Shown here: positions 10,564 to 22,439 of the stretch, piece after piece
How positions within the stretch are numbered: position 1 is the stretch's first letter
Layout: every line of letters starts with the position of its first letter
Origin: Anisus vortex
Taxonomy: Eukaryota; Mollusca; Gastropoda; Planorbidae
Assembly (NCBI GenBank): GCA_949126835.1
Contig: OX421506.1
Span: 24,885,301 to 24,949,300, forward strand
Direction: 5' to 3'
Length of the DNA: 64,000 bases
Notes under the pieces: generated by a model
The model's input: the letters and a program-made list of their open reading frames with translations, nothing else
What the model was told of the DNA's origin: nothing
Databases searched by the model: none
Program-made: the position numbers and the translations under genes

Positions 10564-13500
10564 ATAACATATCCTGATTATCTATAATTGCCATTTCTCC
10601 CATCTGACAATCATCAATTCCCATATTGTCCTCCTGACAATCCTTTAGTACACTGTCCTGTACTGAATTACCTTTTAATACCCTTGTATCAACCTGGTCC
10701 AATATACACTTATCATTAAATTCATTATGCACATCACTCATTTCTAAGTGTTTCTCTTTCTCAATCATTGCATGAACTATATTCTTATCTATCACTTCCA
10801 ATGACTCTTTCATAGTAATCACTGACTCTTTACTAATGATCTCTGACTCTTTTCTAATATGTGCCTCTTCTATTTGTATCCTAACTTCTCTTATGACCTT
10901 TAAGTCTAATGTTTCAAATATGACCTGTTCTTCTTCAAATATCTCCTTTGGCTTTTCAATAATAATGTTTGGTTCATCCAATATACTCTTACCAATATAA
11001 TCTTCATTTAAGCTATTAGGTTCTTCCAATATGACTTTAAGTTCTTCACTTAAGATTTTTGATTTTTCATTTTCTATATCATCCTTCTTAACTACATCAA
11101 CAACATCACATAAGATATCTTCATTATTTAAATCCATGATTCTCATCCCTATCTTCATTTTATTTAATTGAGAATTGTTTTCTCTTTCCTCTTCTTTTTT
11201 CTCAAGATTAATTATGTTCAATTTCCAATCTACCACAGATTTATCATTGGAAAAATAATCCCTCAAAAATTCTTTTTCTGTCTCATTCTTATGTCCCTGA
11301 AATTTTATTTTTGCATCAATTCTCTCAAGCTGACCTCTTGAATTATTTCTATATATTAGTTCAAAAGGTGAAAAACCTGTACTATCATGAGTAGTTTCCC
11401 TATATGCAAATAAAATTGATGGTATTGCCAAATCCCAATTCTTTAGATCCTCACTACTAACTTTTGACAACATTTCCTTAAGAGTTTTGTTAAATCTCTC
11501 ACACATTCCATTACATTGAGGAAGATAAGGTGTTGTAAATTTCTGCTTTATTCCAAATGTTTCCATAAATTCTTTAGTCAATTTTGATGTAAATTGAGTT
11601 CCTCTATCAGATATTATCTCTTCAGGAAATCAAATTCTAGTAAATATTAAATATAATGCTTGCACTATATCTGTAGATTCAATTTTCTTTAATGGTACTG
11701 CCTCTGCATACCTAGAACATATATCAATCAATGTAAGAATATATCTATGTCCTCTGTTAGACATAATAGGCATCAAACCAATGATATATATGGCCACCTT
11801 CTGAAATGGTCTAGTTGCAGTCACTCCTTTTTGTATAGGTGCATTGGTAAAATTACTTCCAGATTCTTTCATCTGACACACTTTGCATTGTTTAACAAAT
11901 CTTTTCACATCTTTTGGCATTTTAGGCCAAAAGTAATGTTGTATTATTCTGTTTTTAGTTTTGCCAACTCCCATATGACCAGCCAATGGTATAGAATGAG
12001 CATTAGTCATTATTTCTGTTCTATATTTATATGGTACAACTATTTGTTCCACTTGTCTAACATTTATGAGTATCTCTCTGACTAATAGTTGTATATCATT
12101 TTTCACTTTGCATACACTATTCTTATTAGTAGTTCCTTTCTCTGTAGATTTGAATAGTCTATCCAATGTAGTATCCTCTCTTTGTTCCTTTTTGAATTTT
12201 TCCAAATTAAAGTTTTCATTCAGTAATGATTCACTATCAACTGATGTGTCTTTTTCATTATTCACCATTGTCTGACTTTCTTCAGTATTGCTTGCTTTAC
12301 ATTCATTAATCACATTACATTGTGCTTGATTATTATTAAATTCCCATGTATCTATTTCCTCTCTAGTACATTCTTTAACTGATTCAACATTTCCAATAAT
12401 TAAATCAATTGGTGCATCATTTATAACATGAGCCAGTACTCTACCTGTAATATATGGTGTCCTAATATCAATGTAGGCCAACCTCAATTTAATCACTCTT
12501 CCATCAAATGATGTACAATCTGCTACCTCACCAGTGTATTGATTGGACTGAACATATTTGTGGTTTATTGCAATGACGGAAGATCCCGTGTCACGAACTG
12601 CATGAACTGGTATTAATCCCTCATATCCTGGAAAAAACTTTAATCCTTTGCTTCTTGATAACACAGCTCCACAATGATTCCTGTTCTGATTAAATCTGGA
12701 GTTGTGATCTCTTTGGTTTGTATATCCCTGAGATCTATTATTATTATTATTGTTTCCAGCAGAACTTGACCTTCTGAAGCAATTTCTTGCTATATTTCCA
12801 TTCTTTTTACATATAAAACATGTCAATGTGTTATCTCTCTTATCCTTACAATCCTTAGTAACATGGTTATTTTTTCCGCAATTACCACACTTCATCTTGC
12901 TCCTTGATAATTGTTTTCCTCTTTGAAAATTATCATTGCCTCTAGCAAAGCATATTATACCCTGATAATCCTCTCCTTTAGAAGTAGGTGCCATGGGATG
13001 AGCTAATTTATAGTTCCTAATCAGGTCAACTATTTCCTCTATAGTCTTGGGAGATCTCTCCTGAATAAATGCTTTGAGAGTCTTATCAAGTGAATATATT
13101 GCTTTATCTCTAATAATAAAAATTTTCAGTTCCTCAAATGATTTATCTATTTTAGCACATTTTAGTCATTTGTCCATAGCACTTGTCAATGAGTCAAAAT
13201 AACTTTTTGGATCTTCATCCTTTGATAAAGTCATTTCAAAAAATTTCTTTCTATATGCCTCCTCTGTACTTCCAAAATGTCTTAACAATTGTTCCTTGAC
13301 AGATGCATAATCGGATTGTTCCATACAAATTTTTGATGGAATATCTCCTGTAAAGGATTTTCCAAGTAGTCAAGACCAATAACATGAAGAAAAATTTTGT
13401 CTCTCCATTTCCATTTCCATTTTTTTTAGAAATGTATCAATAGAACCATCCTTTTCATTAAATAATTGGAAAGTAAATCTGCACATGTTATTTATAATAG

Positions 13501-13816
13501 CCATTTCCTGGTCAACAACAGGTCTAATGACTCCAATGTTTACATTTACAGTATTATTTTTAGCTTCTAATTCTAACTTTTTTAACTGAAAAATTATATC
13601 TTTCTCCTTTTCCTCCCTCTCTTTTTCTCTATCAATTTGTTTTAATCTCTCTAGCTCTTTCTCATCAGCTCTAGCTTTTTCTTTAGCCCTTTCTTCTCTT
13701 TCTAACTGCTCTCTATATTTTCTCTCCGCCCACTCATCCAATTCCTTACCAGCATATCCCAACTACTTACCACAACTTATATAATTTGCTAATATGTCCA
13801 CTGAGGACCCCTCCAT
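10556..13816 (-). pseudogene. gag-protease-integrase polyprotein of the LTR element, four in-frame stops
   Basis: One reading frame runs from ATG at 13816 to a stop at 10556. In order: a charged coiled coil (EREERAKEKARADEKELER); a SCAN-like gag segment with VKEQLLRHFGS, KSYFDSLTSAMDK and FIQERSPKTIEE; a CX2CX4HX4C zinc knuckle and a second with His replaced by Asn; a protease with DTGSS; an HHCC integrase finger (H-S-I-P-L-A-G-H ... CKVC); and an integrase core with ISDRGTQFTS and NGMCERFN. The first catalytic Asp appears as Tyr (VAIYIIG, codon 11786-11788). The tail is long, acidic and repetitive (EEPNSLNED, EEEQVIFE). In-frame stops lie at 13763-13765 (TAG), 13370-13372, 13166-13168 and 11630-11632 (all TGA). 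No frameshift is needed across 3.2 kb. The copy is very probably inactive. Confidence 0.85.
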
Positions 13817-13819
13817 TTT

Positions 13820-14961
13820 CAATTAATAAATATATACCTACAACAAACTAATATAATTTAAAATGGAAGCAATATTGCAATATGCATAAAATAAATATCA
13901 ATATAATAATCAATATATATATAAAAATAAGAACACCACAGATAGTAGATGAGACTTAAGATTCACAAAAAATTTACTATGACAAATATATAAACAATAT
14001 GATAACACTGTGCATACAATACTATACAATCTAACATATATTATGTAATATACACTTATGAAAAGTCTTTTTCAACTAACCTGACTTACAGGGGCTTTTC
14101 AATAAGTGTATACACAAAACTCCTAAAAGAAACTAATACATGCCAGTGATTTCACAAGAAAAATCTAGGCATATACTATACTACAACATAACGTATACAC
14201 CAGTTTACTTATCTTAATAAACGCGTTCCTTTTCCTTCCCGTCTCCGAATCCAAGGTTCCAAATTCGAAACGATCCTCCACCACACAGGTTATTTCATCC
14301 CAAAGTCTTCGTGTGTTCGTTAATTCATAAGAATTACAATCCTTTCACTTTGTTGAAGTTTCTTAGACTTCCAATTCCACTTGACTTTTGCTACTCTACT
14401 GAACTGACTTCTAGTTCTGTGACTATTCTGAAGTATTCTTCTTTTCTCGAACCATATACTAGTTCTACGGAGATTCTCTTTTAATCTCTACACTTGACAA
14501 ACTTAGCTTGTCCTATTAAACACAGCTTTATTATTGTTTCAATAACTGTTACCACTTTCGATACTTTTAAAATGTATCCGAGACGCCTTTCAACTTCAGG
14601 TTTTCTAGTGGCCTTTTTAACCGACTTGCTTGGTAACATACTTAAACTTCCGTTTCTATCTTCACGTACACCGTTATGTACTGGTAGCGCTTAGTTCCAA
14701 GAACGTGCTAGGCTATACTGTTCAACAGTCAAATTTTCTTTCTCGTCAAAATTTCTTCACATTTAGTTTTAGTCTTCTTTTAGTCATACGAAACGTTCAT
14801 TTGCGGTATTCTTTAAGCTGTGCTTCACAATATATTGTAGGCTTTCTTTCCAATTGATTTTCAATAATATTCACCTTGATTCTCCTTCAACATTATCCGT
14901 TGATTTTCAATATCCCACGTTGGTCTTCCGAATTCACCTTGTGCTTCCGAATTTAAGTTGG
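13820..14961 (-). other. Long 5' leader of the LTR element
   Basis: About 1.15 kb lies between the primer-binding site and the gag start, with no convincing reading frame. Near 14350-14470 it has short phrases rich in 'acttc'. Confidence 0.5.
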
Positions 14962-14969
14962 GCGCCAAA
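14953..14969 (-). other. tRNA primer-binding site (Lys-type)
   Basis: On the minus strand TGGCGCCCAAC begins five bases after the 5' LTR end. Its first 11 bases match the TGGCGCCCAAC start typical of tRNA-Lys primer sites, but the following bases diverge. Confidence 0.7.
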
Positions 14970-14973
14970 TAAT

Positions 14974-15334
14974 GTGACCGTTATTTTGTAATTACTATGT
15001 ATACAATTCTCAGGGAGATCACATTATATAATAATAGTCAATGAACAAACTGCCGGCTTGTAATAAAATGAGAACTCAATATTTAATGCAATCTATGTAC
15101 AAGATGAATTCAAATACACCACAGTTTCTATAGCCTAGTCTAAACACGTCTTGCCGCTAACAAATTCTAAGGTCGTCTGTCTTTATCTCCAAATGTACGC
15201 TACGTTCAATCTAACTCCTACGTCATTGTTGCTTTCGTAAAACGTCACTCGTTTATTCCATACATTAACACCGGGTTAGAGATTATACAAATTATGTCCC
15301 ACTAAAACAACGATATATAATTTAAATCCTCACA
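14974..15334 (-). repeat. 5' LTR (361 bp)
   Basis: This is the upstream LTR in element orientation, next to the primer-binding site. It ends 17 bases before a hAT-like MITE at 15352. Confidence 0.9.
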
Positions 15335-15351
15335 CCCTGTAACAGCAGAAC

Positions 15352-15878
15352 TAGGGATGTTAAAACCGGTTATCGGTTCTATAAAACCGGTTTAAAACCG
15401 GATTTCGGTTTCCCACTTCCTCCACCCCCCGCGCAATGTCATAAGTCACATGCCGGAACAGCCAAATGTGCTTAGTTTTGTAGGTATATTTGAAAAATAC
15501 TTCAAACTTAATTAGAGTTTGCAGGGCATTCAAGGGGTTGCATTTGTGTGAATACAAATGATTTTGTACTCTTTACCATAAAATTCTTTAGAACTAAAAA
15601 AAGTCTGGGCTAATTGATTAAAACCGATAATAGCTTTCAATTTTTCAATAGTGATAATCAAATTACCGATTATCGTTAACCATAATAATATTAAGAAGCA
15701 TATGAAGAGGCATATATTTATGGTAACTTGTAAAATAATGTGTTGAAAGAGTATCAAAAGAAGGTGTATTTAATAGTGCCGTTAATAATAAAGCACAGAT
15801 GCAGTGTTTTGAAAATAAAAAATGGTTTTCGGTTTCAAAACCGGAATCCGGTATTCCGGTTTTCGTTGAACATCTTTA
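15352..15878. mobile_element. hAT-like non-autonomous element (527 bp)
   Basis: It starts TAGGGATGTT..AAACCGG and ends with the inverse, CCGGTTTTCGTTGAACATCTTTA. Flanking 8-mers are agcagaac (15344-15351) and agcagagc (15879-15886), a 7/8 match as expected for a hAT target duplication. The interior is non-coding; a hydrophobic open frame at 15530-15757 looks fortuitous. Confidence 0.75.
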
Positions 15879-15917
15879 AGCAGAGCACAACACTATGAAA
15901 AGTATAAATATTGCCAC

Positions 15918-16228
15918 CAGTTCCGTATTTAGGATTGTGGGGGCCCTGTTCCTTAATTTATGTGGGGCCCCTCGTAGTCTCGCCCTGCCTTCCACATAGG
16001 GCCTACCTCAGGAAAGGGCCGTTCATTCATATTACATTCTGTAAAATCATACATTTTATGTTGGACGTAGCTTGTTTGAACTAAAGCGCTTTAAATTGTA
16101 TGGGAATAAATGAATTTTATTTTACATTTTCATCGAAATATGGGGATGTCACTCAAACATTTCTTTTTGGGATGTGTGGGGGCCCCTGTTCTAATGGAAC
16201 ATGTGAAACATGTTTAAATACGCCACTG
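15918..16228. mobile_element. hAT-like MITE (311 bp)
   Basis: The ends are CAGTTCCGTATTTA and TAAATACGCCACTG, which are imperfect inverted repeats. Flanking 8-mers are attgccac (15910-15917) and attgccgc (16229-16236), matching 7/8. The interior has G-rich blocks ('gggggccc'). Confidence 0.8.
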
Positions 16229-16486
16229 ATTGCCGCTCCTAATTGTGCGTTGCGTGCGTAGCGCATTTATAAGTCTTAAAGGCGGCATTTTTTGTATATC
16301 TATTGAAGGCAAATTACATTATGGAAAGAATCGTAAATGTGTAAAAGCCTCTCTAGGCCTCTAATAAAGGTCTGCTTGTATACTAGTAGCTTTAAGATGC
16401 GTTTTATTTAGGACCTATGGCCTAGGCCTATAGCCGACTTAGGCAGTGTTTAGCATTCCGAGAAAACCGCGCGTGCCTTGTCCTAG

Positions 16487-16680
16487 CAGTGCCGTTGTTA
16501 GGGATTTGGGAGCCCGGGGGGGGGGGGGGGCTTGGCCTCTTTAGGGGCCCTTGCATTTTGATATTTAACATAATGAAATAAGAAAAAAACAATTCGGACA
16601 TTACTTTGGGGGGGGGGCCCTCAAGTAGGGGATCGGTGGGACTTTCGAATTTGGACCCCCCTCCCCTAGATACGCCACTG
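16487..16680. mobile_element. hAT-like MITE (194 bp)
   Basis: The ends are CAGTGCCGTTGTTAGGG and CCCCTAGATACGCCACTG. Flanking 8-mers are tgtcctag (16479-16486) and tttcctag (16681-16688), matching 7/8. It contains a poly-G run at about 16516-16530. Its ends are related to those of the element at 15918. Confidence 0.8.
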
Positions 16681-16964
16681 TTTCCTAGCATTTGAAATTA
16701 TTACAAACAATGTGAATAGTAATTAGTAATTTGGGCACTTGTATAGCGTCATCAATACCGGCACCGAGCAGTCTATATGACGTTCAAATTAGTTCAAAAA
16801 ACTTTTTTGTGTGTCGACCGGCTATAGTCGGACAATAGGGATAGGATCGTGAGTAGGGATGGGGACTTAGAGGAAGAAACAGATATTTTACTTTCTCATA
16901 TCACTAATTTCTGTAGGCCTATTGATCGGTTGTTTAAAATAAATGAAGCCATGTCTTTTTCCAA

Positions 16965-17068
16965 TCTAAATTTAGTAGGAGTCGGAGTCGGTGCATTATT
17001 TGCCGACTCCGACTCCAGGTACCCAAATTTCCTCTGACTCCGACTCCTCGACTCCGACTCCACAGCCC
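16965..17068. repeat. GACTCC/GGAGTC hexamer block, MITE end
   Basis: Repeated 'gactcc' and its complement 'ggagtcg' form a hairpin-like block ending in 'cacagccctg'. This resembles a widespread short DNA-transposon end. The other terminus was not found. Confidence 0.5.
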
Positions 17069-17464
17069 TGTTTATAGATTAGTGGCACAGTAAGTTTTAG
17101 ACACAATTTTGTTTTTATCGGCAAGTGCAGTGGAAATTTGTAGTTTTCCCTTTCTTCTATAGATCAGTGTCTTTCTTCACTTTGATCAAACCAATTTATT
17201 AAGAAGGCGCAATCCATTCTTTTTATAGATCAGTGATTATAAAAGACACAGCGAATGGTGCGTGATTAAGCTTTCCCAAAAATTTTATTGGTTCTTTTTT
17301 CATTCTTAATCTTATTTCCAAATTTCTTTAGCTGTGTTACGCTGTGTATTATTATTATATACTGTCATTTACTATAATTAATTTTACAGGTATAAAATCT
17401 ATATCATTTACTTTAAAAACAGTTGTTACAAACACTAATTAAAATAAACTCTAGAAAGTATGTT

Positions 17465-17561
17465 AAATGTCACCCCCTTAAAAAATGGACACTGGTCCGG
17501 ACCCTAAGCGAAAAAAATTTTGGACTGCTCACCAAAATGAAACGTTTAAGAACCACTGTTC
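17465..17561 (-). mobile_element. hAT-like terminal fragment
   Basis: On the minus strand CAGTGGTTCTTAAACGTTTC matches the common hAT terminal pattern, and related sequence continues to about 17465. No opposite terminus or target duplication was found, so it is a remnant. Confidence 0.45.
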
Positions 17562-17569
17562 TAGAGCAA

Positions 17570-19930
17570 TGTCCTCGTTTCTTGTCTCTTTGCAAAATGT
17601 CTGTTAATGACTTTTGCATTTAACGATATTTCTTAAAATAGTATCCAATGTCTATTTCCTCTCCAAATAATTTCCCACCATTGCCTTATACTGAAGTGAC
17701 AACAGAAAATATTACGGGCGTGACGTGGGTATAACAATTGAAGGTGTGCACTTAATGCCAGTTAGAATCTATCAAAGACTGTAAATAAAAAAAAAAAATT
17801 ACAGGATATGGAGTGGAGAGTGGTTCTGTTCTGACTAGGGGGTGAAGTGGCTTTAAAGTAAACCTGTCGCATTGAGTGAGTCATATTTTACTTAAGCAAA
17901 CAAACAAACAAACAATGTCGTAATACGCCCTAAAATTGTAAAATATTAACTAGATTAACCGACAATTTTAAATAAATAAAATGAATTTCCACTTTAGAAG
18001 TCATAATAATAATAATAATAATTTTTTCGTAAAGTGATGCCAACAAATATAATCTAAGCACAGAGCACATTTAACATTTAGCAAAAAAACAAGCAAGAAC
18101 ACGTATACAATCTTCGACATCTTTTCATCTCAAGAGACGATGGTACATCAACGTGGGTTGGGATTGCATTTCCTCGTATGGCTAAATAGACCTATGCTCA
18201 CACTTTTTTCATACGTGCTCCGTGTTTTCTATTTTTCGTGCTTTTCGCCGAGCACATTTTTCTACTGTCTCTTCCATTCTGCGCTCCTCCAAAAGTTGTA
18301 TCCCTCTGCGACAGTAGTGCGCCAGATGAAGTGATCCTCTGCCCCACTTTCACTTAACATAACATACTGAATAAAACAATGTTTTGCATGAAAATAAAAG
18401 TGCATTAAAATTGATCAAATATATCATAATTGAAATCAGTTTTTTTTTAAACCTTACTTACAGTATTTTTTTGCCATGTTATGATTATGTGATGTATGTT
18501 TTTGAAGCTACATTTATTTTAAATACTACATATTTATATATAAATTTGTCTTATATTTTGATTTTGATAGACGCCACTCAACAATTATGATCAAATATTT
18601 AATACTATACTACTATTAATGCCACGTGTGCAATGTGTATAAGATGAATCTAAAGTTTGTTTTGGAATTTTTGACAGTTTAAGTTCTGTTTATTGTGCAC
18701 ATATGACACTAATTATCATTCTGGTAGTTCCAAACAATTAATTTATAACAGGTTCTATGGCCGCTGTTGATATTTCTGTCAAAAACTAAGTATATGTGTA
18801 GATATATAGTGCCACATTAGGTCTGCTAGTTGTATTGTGAGTTGAAGGGTTGTTGAGTTGATAATGTGCTTTTTCTCGGTTGTTTTAAGTAGTATAGTAG
18901 GTAAGAAAGGTGATCCTACGTGACGTCTCGGAAGTGGGCGTATACAAGATAGCGGACTCGAAGTTGGCTGATCCAAGATGGCGGCCCCACGTGTTGTTGC
19001 ACGTGGCACCTTTTATGTCAGAGCAGAGGCGGGTCAATCAAAATTGATGTCTCCACAGGAAAATTTACGTGGCTTTAAATATTGAAAGTGAGCATGCTGG
19101 ATGGATGGGGAGATGTTCAATATAAAAAAGGATTTTTTAAAAATATAAAACGTTTTCTAATCATATTGAAATATTAACATATTATTAAAATATTACTATA
19201 GTTTTTTTTTTTTAAAGAACAACAAATATTTATTTTTATTATAATATTATATAAATGTACACAAGAAGCTAAGTTTTAAACATTTTTTTTATTGCATGTA
19301 GAAAAATTTAAAATATAAATTTACGATGATTTAAAAAAATGTACCTGCATTTTCGATAAACATGTCATTATTAAACTTCTGTTTGTTTAAGGTGGCCTAT
19401 AGTTATAAATAAAAAATGAAACGGTTTTAACTACTCTCCTTATATTAGAATTATATATAAATAGAAATTAAATATGTTTCACTCTTAAACATACAGTAGT
19501 TGTTTTATTTTTTTTGGTTCCACTGTGCATTTGCATTTATTAATTTTTTTTTCTTCAAAGAATATTTTATTTTCTTACTCCATACTCTTATATTGCATGC
19601 TTCTTACATGTAAATTGTGCATAGTTTAAATATACATAATTGATTTATTAATTGTAAACCCATCACTCAAAAGAAAAGATGCATTTCTATGCTGTATCTT
19701 AAAGATGGACAAAGACAACTCAGCTCTAACCAAACCCACCAAGTTCGATCTCGGGCTTAACAAGGCAAAATCGAAATACTTGCTATAAAGCTTTAATGGT
19801 TTAAAAAAACTATCTTCTCTATTTCAATTTAAATAGTTGAACACCATTGTATGAAAGATACAATAAATACAACTTTGCACACCCATCCATCGAACCCTAT
19901 TACACACACAGAATTCTTGGTTCTTAAGTC
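17570..19930. other. Intronic DNA with short simple repeats, no gene seen
   Basis: It has an (AAT)n run near 18005-18022 and T/A runs but no supported coding sequence. A GC-richer patch at 18911-19010 is listed separately. Confidence 0.4.
18911..19010. promoter_or_regulatory. Cluster of binding-site-like motifs
   Basis: In AT-rich surroundings, this 100-bp patch has TGACGTC (18921-18927), CAAGATGGCGGC (18974-18985, a YY1-type motif) and two CACGTG E-boxes (18988-18993, 19000-19005). No transcript start can be seen next to it. It could be a distal element, or part of an unrecognised transposon that carries such motifs. Confidence 0.25.
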
Positions 19931-21290
19931 GGTAAAAGAAATTCTGATTTGACGAATTTTCTCGTGAAAACAATTTCAAGAAATGTTGTCATTGTAAAGT
20001 CTGTCTACGGACAATACATTGACCACGACAAATTGTACAACGACAATACGTCTACAGACACTATATCGAACGCGACAGTTGATGAACCAGCCTCTTTGTC
20101 TACGACATTTTGGGCTACCAGACGTTATGTCTACCGCGACACTTCGTCTACCAGACAGTTTGTCTATTGCGCTAAAACTCGTCTACTAACGACTCAAATC
20201 AACTGACAGTTGGTGTAACGAATTTATGTTTCTACCGCTACAGTGACTTCCGAAAATGTGTTTACTTATGGTTTAGGCCTTCGTTTACACTAATTGTTTT
20301 CTACACAATATATTTGTATATCTTAGAAAAGGTGCCATTTATGTGCACTGTAGTTTTCAAAATAGCCTATAGTTAATTGAATAAGCCTTTAAAGTTTTGA
20401 GATTTTCTTTAAATAAAACGGTTCTCGTCAATTTAAATCTATTGCATTGCCTTTCTCCCTCCTTATTAAGGTTTGTGTAAAATATGTAAATCAATCAATA
20501 AAATAAGATGGCATTATGCTGATTTAATAACCTACTAAGATGTAATCATTTTTATTGGTTTTGTATAATATATTATAAGTAAAATATGTATAAGAAAAAT
20601 ACATTCACTTAATGCATACCCATCTCTTATCTGATATACGTTTTAATGGTATCAAGTTCATATATTGATGTAGGTTATAAAATATGACCTTTGTAGATTG
20701 TTTATCATACCCGAGCTTAATAGTTAGGACAATCTAGGAAATAGAAGAATTATTTCTGTTTAGTTACTTACTGACTACCTGGATTTACTTTAGAGCTATT
20801 TTATTTTACCCATGCAATCGTGTAGGTCGAAGATTTCTAAACGTTGGATTACAATAAAATATGATTTTGAGTTTGCACCAACGTGGGACAGATTTGTAAC
20901 AGCGATTTGTGTTGAGTGTAAACACTTTTGTAGTATAAATATTTAGGTTTTTGGAAAAAAAATTTTTAGTTGGATATAAAAATTAGATTGAACCCTGCAA
21001 TGTAACAAATATTGATAAGCCAAAGTTTAAAAAAAAAAACGCTAGACTAACTTTATAGACAAAACAAAATTTAGGAGACATAAATTCGCGGGACCAACAT
21101 TATCCAGTAGTCGAATAATCCGCAATAGACGAATTGTTTATTAGACAAAATGTCGCGGTTTACAAAATGTCTTTAGACATGTCGTTAAACGAGTTATTGT
21201 GATAGTCGTAATGTCAATAGACCGACTTTTTGTGGTCAAATTGTAGACGAAAAGAATGTAGATGAGTTGTCGTAATACCTGATATGTAAT
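19930..21290. mobile_element. Candidate DNA element with motif-repeat inverted arms
   Basis: The left arm (about 19960-20210) is built from irregular copies of GTCTAC and GACAA-type words. The right arm (about 21080-21285) holds their complements (TTGTC, GTAGAC) on the plus strand, so the two arms are inverted relative to each other. The 850-bp middle is AT-rich and non-coding. This fits a non-autonomous DNA transposon with long sub-terminal repeat arms. Exact ends and a target duplication were not resolved. Confidence 0.45.
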
Positions 21291-22295
21291 ACGTGTGAAT
21301 GTTTGGTGGGCATCTGTTACCTAGATAAATGCTACAATGCTTTAAAACCAAATGGATTTACCTGATAAAATGTTATTACAAAATACTTTGTATATATATA
21401 TAGTTAGTTCTAGATAAGCTTATATAAAAATTTTAAGTAAATGTACAAATAGACGCTGAAGGTAATTGTCTAAAAAAAAATCTAAACAGATGAACAGACT
21501 TTCGACTCTTAGCCAACTTCAGCAAATCTGTGGAGTTACAACAAAAACATTAAATTAACCTTTATTTATAGATGAAATCATGGGATTATATTCTTATTTT
21601 TACATTGGAGAGAAATAAAAGTAGTAGAAAAAAAGACAATCATAGTGTTATTTTCATAGATATCTTTAAAATCTATACAAAAGAATACTTATACATATTT
21701 AGTATATCTATTAATTATACATATTATTTCTTAAAGTTTTAGTAACAAAAAAAATTATAGTGTTACTATTGTCACTGGCAATAAGAAAAGTACATTGTCA
21801 AAAGTAAAATTTCTTTTAAGGGCAATCATTTCGATGTTTGACTTTTAGGCTTATTTCGGTATGATAGATACATAGATACATATCACAATTATTCTTTCAA
21901 TTTATTTAATATTTCGTTACATGTACTTAAGATAAATAACTGTAAACTTTTATTTTATGTGTATTTTTTCAACACATCTTATACCCATGTACTTTAATGT
22001 GTTGTGTATAAATTATAATAATGTGTTATAAAATCAGTATCATATAATTTTTAATTCGGCACAGCATATGTAATGGTTTTATGCATAGATTGTATCATGT
22101 TCTCTTGACAGCTCTTGCCTACGGTAGGATTACGGCTGCGTTAATTTCGGGTCATTCTGTTGGATTAGTAGAGTGTTTTGTACATGGGTTTTTAGTAAGG
22201 GTTCAGCGATTTTGCGAACCATGTCAAAAGGGCTTAGCACAATCAGTTCAACCATGTTTAAGACCCACGTGGCTTAACGATATATTCGCTTGTAT

Positions 22296-22297
22296 TA

Positions 22298-22342
<45 letters not shown>

Positions 22343-22347
22343 CATAT
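22296..22347. repeat. (TA)n microsatellite
   Basis: An uninterrupted run of alternating T and A with short imperfect continuations on the right. Confidence 0.95.
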
Positions 22348-22439
22348 ATATACATATGCACGAATTTTGGGATATGCTTTTATTTTTAAGTACAAGAATA
22401 GCCCGTGTTATAGTAAAGACAACATAAAATAAATACAAT

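Larger units (their letters stand above)
8453..15334 (-). mobile_element. Ty3/gypsy LTR retrotransposon, Gmr1-like gene order, no RT visible
   Basis: Two 361-bp LTRs (8453-8813 and 14974-15334) in direct orientation bound a 6.9-kb element transcribed on the minus strand. In minus orientation the LTR reads TGTGAGGATT ... CGGTCACA. A primer-binding site follows the 5' LTR and a purine tract precedes the 3' LTR. The coding part is gag (with a SCAN-like segment), zinc knuckles, protease and integrase in one frame, then an uncharacterised charged region. Integrase directly after protease recalls Gmr1-like gypsy elements, which place integrase before RT. However, the 1.4 kb between the last open frame and the 3' LTR has no RT or RNase H. 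The LTRs differ at roughly 20 positions by eye, so the copy is not young. No 4-6 bp target duplication is evident (ggccg versus ccctg). Confidence 0.9.

Noticed and set aside
15530..15757. Hydrophobic minus-strand ORF that could supply a missing transmembrane exon
   Set aside because: It lies wholly inside a hAT-like MITE, has no suitable splice sites, and its hydrophobicity follows from AT-rich codons.
18425..18520. Exon ending at a perfect GTAAGTAAGG donor (minus strand)
   Set aside because: No acceptor upstream gives an open frame with the phase its neighbours need.
22081..22389. Plus-strand ORF of 102 codons ending in the TA microsatellite
   Set aside because: The C-terminus is the microsatellite, and there is no family resemblance or splice support.
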